Below, piece after piece: positions 13,870 to 16,604 of a stretch of 16,604 bases of DNA; position 1 is the first letter of the stretch; each line of letters starts with the position of its first letter. Source of the DNA: CAVPEW01 sp050247895 (GTDB taxonomy: Bacteria; Actinomycetota; Acidimicrobiia; Acidimicrobiales; VFJN01); contig JBFWTJ010000050.1 in the NCBI GenBank assembly GCA_050247895.1, positions 1-16,604 on the forward strand. Reading direction: 5' to 3'. The notes beneath the pieces are model-generated. The model was not told the origin of the DNA and ran no database searches. It saw only the letters and a list, made by a program, of their open reading frames with translations. A program made the translations under genes and the position numbers.

Positions 13870-15462
13870 TTATGAAAAGGAGCTTCGCTCGACCGGGGGG
13901 ATGAGCAGAGACAGCGCGAGGGCGAGGGCGGCCAGCACTGCGGCGACGACGAGAGCACCTCGCGTCGCGGAGGCGATGGCCGCCTCGACGGCTTCGCGGA
14001 TGGGGCCGGAGGTGCCCTGCACGCTGGCCCCCGAGCGCGTGATGCGTGCCAGGGCGAGGGCCCGCACGTCGTCGGGGGCCGCGGCTCGGCCGACCAGCTC
14101 GATCGAGCGGGAAGCCGAGAGCGAGGCCAGGGTCGCACCCATCAGGGCGAGCCCGAAGGCGATCCCGGCCTGGCGGGCGGTGCTGGCGATCCCGCTCGCC
14201 GCGCCCAGCTGGGCTTCCCGGACGTCCCAAAGGGCCACGTTGGTGAGCTGGGCGTTGGCCATGCCGGCGCCGAGGCCCGAGAGCACGATCGGTCCGACCA
14301 GCGATCCGAACGACGTGGCGTCGCGCAGGGTGGCGGCGAGGATCGCCGGTCCGAGGAGCAGGAGGGCCAAGCCGAGTCGCATCGACGCGGTGAGGGTGAG
14401 GTAGCGCAGGACCCATCCGCCGAGGTGGGCTCCAGCCAGCAGCGCCACGCCGAACGGCGCGACCCAGATGCCGGCTCGGACGGCGCTCAGGTCGAGGCCC
14501 GACTGGAGGTACACGGCGAGCACGAGGAGCATCCCGAGCTGGCCCATCACCCCGAGCGCGATCGTGACCAGGCCGTAGCGGAACCGGGCGTGCCGGAGCT
14601 GGGACAGGTCGAACAGCACGTCGCGGCCTGCACGGCTCCCGGCCCGTTCGACGTGGACGAACCAGGCCGCCGCGAGGCCCGCTCCGACGAGCGCGACGGG
14701 CACGACAGAGACCGCGGCGTCGGCGGGCCAGACCGTCCGGCCGAGGGCGGTGACCGGAGCGAGGGGGGCCCACCAGCCGTACCGGGTCGACTGGGAGATG
14801 CCGAACACGAGGGCGAACATGGCCAGCCCCGAGGTGAAGGCGCCCCGGAGGTCGACGGCCCGGCGACCTTCCGGCGGGTCGCCGTCGCGGGGCAGGTAGC
14901 GCATGCCGCCGGCGACGGCGACCGGCGTGACCACCACGTTGACCGCGAAGGCCCAGCGCCAGCTGTGCGCTGTGGTGAAGTAGCCGCCGACCAGCGGGCC
15001 CAGGGCGACCGAGGCGCCTGCGACCGCCCCGTACCAGGCGAACGCCCGGTTCCGTGCTGCACCGTGGTAGGTCCGGGCCAGCACCGCCAGGGTGCCCGGG
15101 AACATGAGGGCCGCGCCGGTGCCCTCCAGGACGATCTTGCCCAGGAGGAGGTGGCCCACGTCGGTGGCCAGGGCACAGGTCAGCGAACCGAGGCCGAAGA
15201 GTGTCGAACCCACCATCAACGTGCGACGGAAGCCGAAGACGTCCCCCAGCCGGCCACCGACGACGAGGAGCGCGGCAAAGGTCACCGGGTATCCCGTGAT
15301 GGCCCACTGCAAGGTCGGGAACGTGGTGTCGAGGTCTCTCAGGAGCTCGGGCACGAGCACTCCGAGGATCGTGTTGTCCAACCCCACGACGAAGAGCGCA
15401 ACCAACACGATGGCCAGGGTCGACCAGCGAGGTCCCGCCTCATCCGAACTGTGGTCGCCCAC
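13870..15462 (-). CDS. MFS transporter, DHA2 (EmrB/QacA-like) 14-helix type
   Basis: A proton-driven membrane transporter, probably an exporter of drugs or small hydrophobic compounds. The 530-aa length and numerous hydrophobic segments fit the 14-helix DHA2 branch. Motif D1 is LDNTILGVLVPEL (28-40), followed by LQWAITGYPVTFAAL (51-65). Motif A is GRLGDVFGFRR (70-80), and motif C is AGASVALGPLVGGYF (148-162), the antiporter signature. The last helix (about 505-522) runs to a short tail. The start is the GTG at 15462 with GGAGG five bases upstream. It shares a 91-bp gap with the divergent substrate-binding protein gene, containing the perfect palindrome GTGATATCAC, so the pair may share a regulator. 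No regulator gene is visible in the window. P450 follows on the same strand after 116 bp but has its own promoter-like elements. Confidence 0.9.
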   Translation of the reverse strand: MGDHSSDEAGPRWSTLAIVLVALFVVGLDNTILGVLVPELLRDLDTTFPTLQWAITGYPVTFAALLVVGGRLGDVFGFRRTLMVGSTLFGLGSLTCALATDVGHLLLGKIVLEGTGAALMFPGTLAVLARTYHGAARNRAFAWYGAVAGASVALGPLVGGYFTTAHSWRWAFAVNVVVTPVAVAGGMRYLPRDGDPPEGRRAVDLRGAFTSGLAMFALVFGISQSTRYGWWAPLAPVTALGRTVWPADAAVSVVPVALVGAGLAAAWFVHVERAGSRAGRDVLFDLSQLRHARFRYGLVTIALGVMGQLGMLLVLAVYLQSGLDLSAVRAGIWVAPFGVALLAGAHLGGWVLRYLTLTASMRLGLALLLLGPAILAATLRDATSFGSLVGPIVLSGLGAGMANAQLTNVALWDVREAQLGAASGIASTARQAGIAFGLALMGATLASLSASRSIELVGRAAAPDDVRALALARITRSGASVQGTSGPIREAVEAAIASATRGALVVAAVLAALALALSLLIPPVERSSFS

Positions 15463-15500
15463 GAAACCTCCGAAGAACTCCTGGATGGATCGTATCTATT

Positions 15501-15510
15501 GTGATATCAC
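15501..15510. promoter_or_regulatory. Perfect palindrome in the divergent MFS / substrate-binding-protein gap
   Basis: GTGATATCAC is a perfect 10-bp inverted repeat, 38 bp before the MFS start (15462) and 43 bp before the lipoprotein gene start (15554). The gap is much richer in A+T than the flanking genes. On the complement strand a TACGAT -10-like box (15489-15494) lies next to it. It is a candidate binding site for a dimeric repressor acting on both genes; which family cannot be told. Confidence 0.4.
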
Positions 15511-15553
15511 CTGGCCCTGGGGCGGCTTAATAGGTCGTAAGTGGGGTCCACAC

Positions 15554-16604
15554 ATGTCGCGTGTCTCTTGCCGTCGGCGACGACGCTCACGTCGTGGTTC
15601 GATGGTCGTTGTCGGCATCGTCGTCGCTGCGTTGTTGGTCGCCTGCGGTGACGACGGCGACGAGTCGGTCCAAGAACCAAGTGAATCGGCGGGTGTCGTC
15701 GATGGTGAGGACGAGAGCCCCGCTTCGGAGGGCGAGTCGGACGAGTTCGACGAGGACGGCGTGCTCCGGGCGATGGTCACCCAAGTCCCCATCACCCTCG
15801 ACCCAGCTCAGACGTTCAACGCGTCTCCTTGGCCTTACATCTTCGAGATCTACGATCGCCTGATCGCTCGCGATGTCGACAACAAATTGGTTCCGATGTT
15901 GGCGACAAAGTGGGAGTTCTCGGCAGACGGGTTGGCACTCTCCTTGACGTTGCGCGACGACGTCCGCTTCAACGACGGGACACCTCTGACGTCGGCGGAT
16001 GTGAAGGCCACGATCGAGCGGTCCAAGACCCTCTCCGGCTCCGCCTGGGTCCGGGTGCTCGACCCGGTCGTCGCGGTGGAGACGCCCGACGAGCACGAGG
16101 TCGTCCTCCGCCTGAGCCGGCCCGCGGGCAGCCTGCCGGCGGTCCTCTCCACCCCGGCGGGGGCCGTCGTGAACGCCGCGGTCATCGCTGCCGGTGCCGA
16201 CCTGGCCAACGATCCACCTGCGGGGGCGGGATCCGGTCCCCGGGTGGTGGAGAGCTTCGTGGTGAACAGCCGGGTCGACTTCGTCCGCGCCGACGACGAC
16301 TACTGGGAGCCCGACGCCAACCGTCTCGCCAGGGTGAGCATCATCCGGGTCGCCGACCCGGTCGCCCAGCTGAACGCGTTCCGGGCCGGGGAAGCCGACC
16401 TCGTCGCGGTGAAGCAGGAGACCTCGAAGCAGGCCAAGGCCCTGGCCGAGGGCTCGGACGAGGTCCTCTTCAAGGAGCGGTCCGGTAGCCAGCACAACGT
16501 CGTCTACTTCAACAGCCGGAGGGAGCCGCTCGACCGGGTCGAGGTCCGTCAGGCCCTGAACCTCGGGATCGACCGTGGCGCCATCGAGGACTACCTGGAC
16601 GGCG
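15554..16604 (+). CDS. ABC transporter substrate-binding lipoprotein, family 5 (peptide/nickel type), partial
   Basis: The gene runs off the right edge; 350 codons are visible. An Arg-rich N-terminus (RRRRRSRR, 7-14), a hydrophobic stretch (17-30) and the lipobox LVAC with Cys31 make a lipoprotein signal. An acidic linker (about 32-68) then spaces the domain from the membrane. The SBP family 5 fold follows: LDPAQTFNASPW (82-93), IFEIYDRLIARD (95-106), LVPMLATKWEFSADGL, a LRDDVRFNDGTPLTSADVKATIERS signature (about 133-157), FRAGEADLV, and HNVVYFNSRREPLDRVEVRQALNLGIDR. This family binds oligopeptides, nickel chelates, opines and other solutes for an ABC importer; permease and ATPase genes would be expected beyond the window. 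The ATG at 15554 has GTGGGG upstream and yields the full signal peptide; ATG 15602 would remove the basic n-region. The first third uses more A/T-ending codons than its neighbours. Confidence 0.9.
   Translation, partial: MSRVSCRRRRRSRRGSMVVVGIVVAALLVACGDDGDESVQEPSESAGVVDGEDESPASEGESDEFDEDGVLRAMVTQVPITLDPAQTFNASPWPYIFEIYDRLIARDVDNKLVPMLATKWEFSADGLALSLTLRDDVRFNDGTPLTSADVKATIERSKTLSGSAWVRVLDPVVAVETPDEHEVVLRLSRPAGSLPAVLSTPAGAVVNAAVIAAGADLANDPPAGAGSGPRVVESFVVNSRVDFVRADDDYWEPDANRLARVSIIRVADPVAQLNAFRAGEADLVAVKQETSKQAKALAEGSDEVLFKERSGSQHNVVYFNSRREPLDRVEVRQALNLGIDRGAIEDYLDG

Overview
The window is very G+C-rich DNA (roughly 70% by eye) with actinobacterial features. The -10 boxes are of TAGNNT/TANNNT type, GTG and TTG starts are common, several mRNAs look leaderless, and hairpins without T-runs stand where terminators are expected. 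The gene set (class II dimeric glycyl-tRNA synthetase, bacterial-type PPDK, dnaG joined to the primary sigma gene, a 6C-like sRNA) fits a deep-branching actinobacterium such as Acidimicrobiia. That placement is inference; no database could be searched.

Positions 1-9863 are housekeeping. The N-terminus of an RDD-family membrane protein (complement, cut by the left edge) diverges from glyS. The 342-bp gap after glyS carries a probable sRNA gene with its own promoter, two hairpins with C-rich loops and an intrinsic terminator, then ppdK with its leader. Between ppdK and a TerC-family gene lies a clear yybP-ykoY (Mn2+) riboswitch. The terC gene is followed four bases later by gluQ, a truncated glutamyl-tRNA synthetase paralogue that modifies queuosine in tRNA-Asp. 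After two strong hairpins, dnaG and the primary sigma factor gene overlap by ATGA, a minimal macromolecular-synthesis operon.

Positions 9864-11580 hold a membrane-anchored acidic secreted protein of unknown function and a tRNA-Asn(GUU) gene with encoded CCA.

Positions 11581-16604 are accessory and probably catabolic or transport-related. They contain an SDR resembling steroid dehydrogenases, a convergent cytochrome P450 with an unusual I-helix and post-heme helix, a DHA2-type MFS transporter upstream of the P450 on the same strand, and, divergent from the MFS gene, a family 5 ABC substrate-binding lipoprotein cut by the right edge. An A+T-richer divergent gap with a perfect GTGATATCAC palindrome separates the last two.

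The most interesting content is non-coding. One item is the riboswitch, in which a 7-base strand (CCGGAGG) is duplicated so that the aptamer's P1 and the ribosome binding site compete for the same partner. The other is the 6C-like sRNA between glyS and ppdK.
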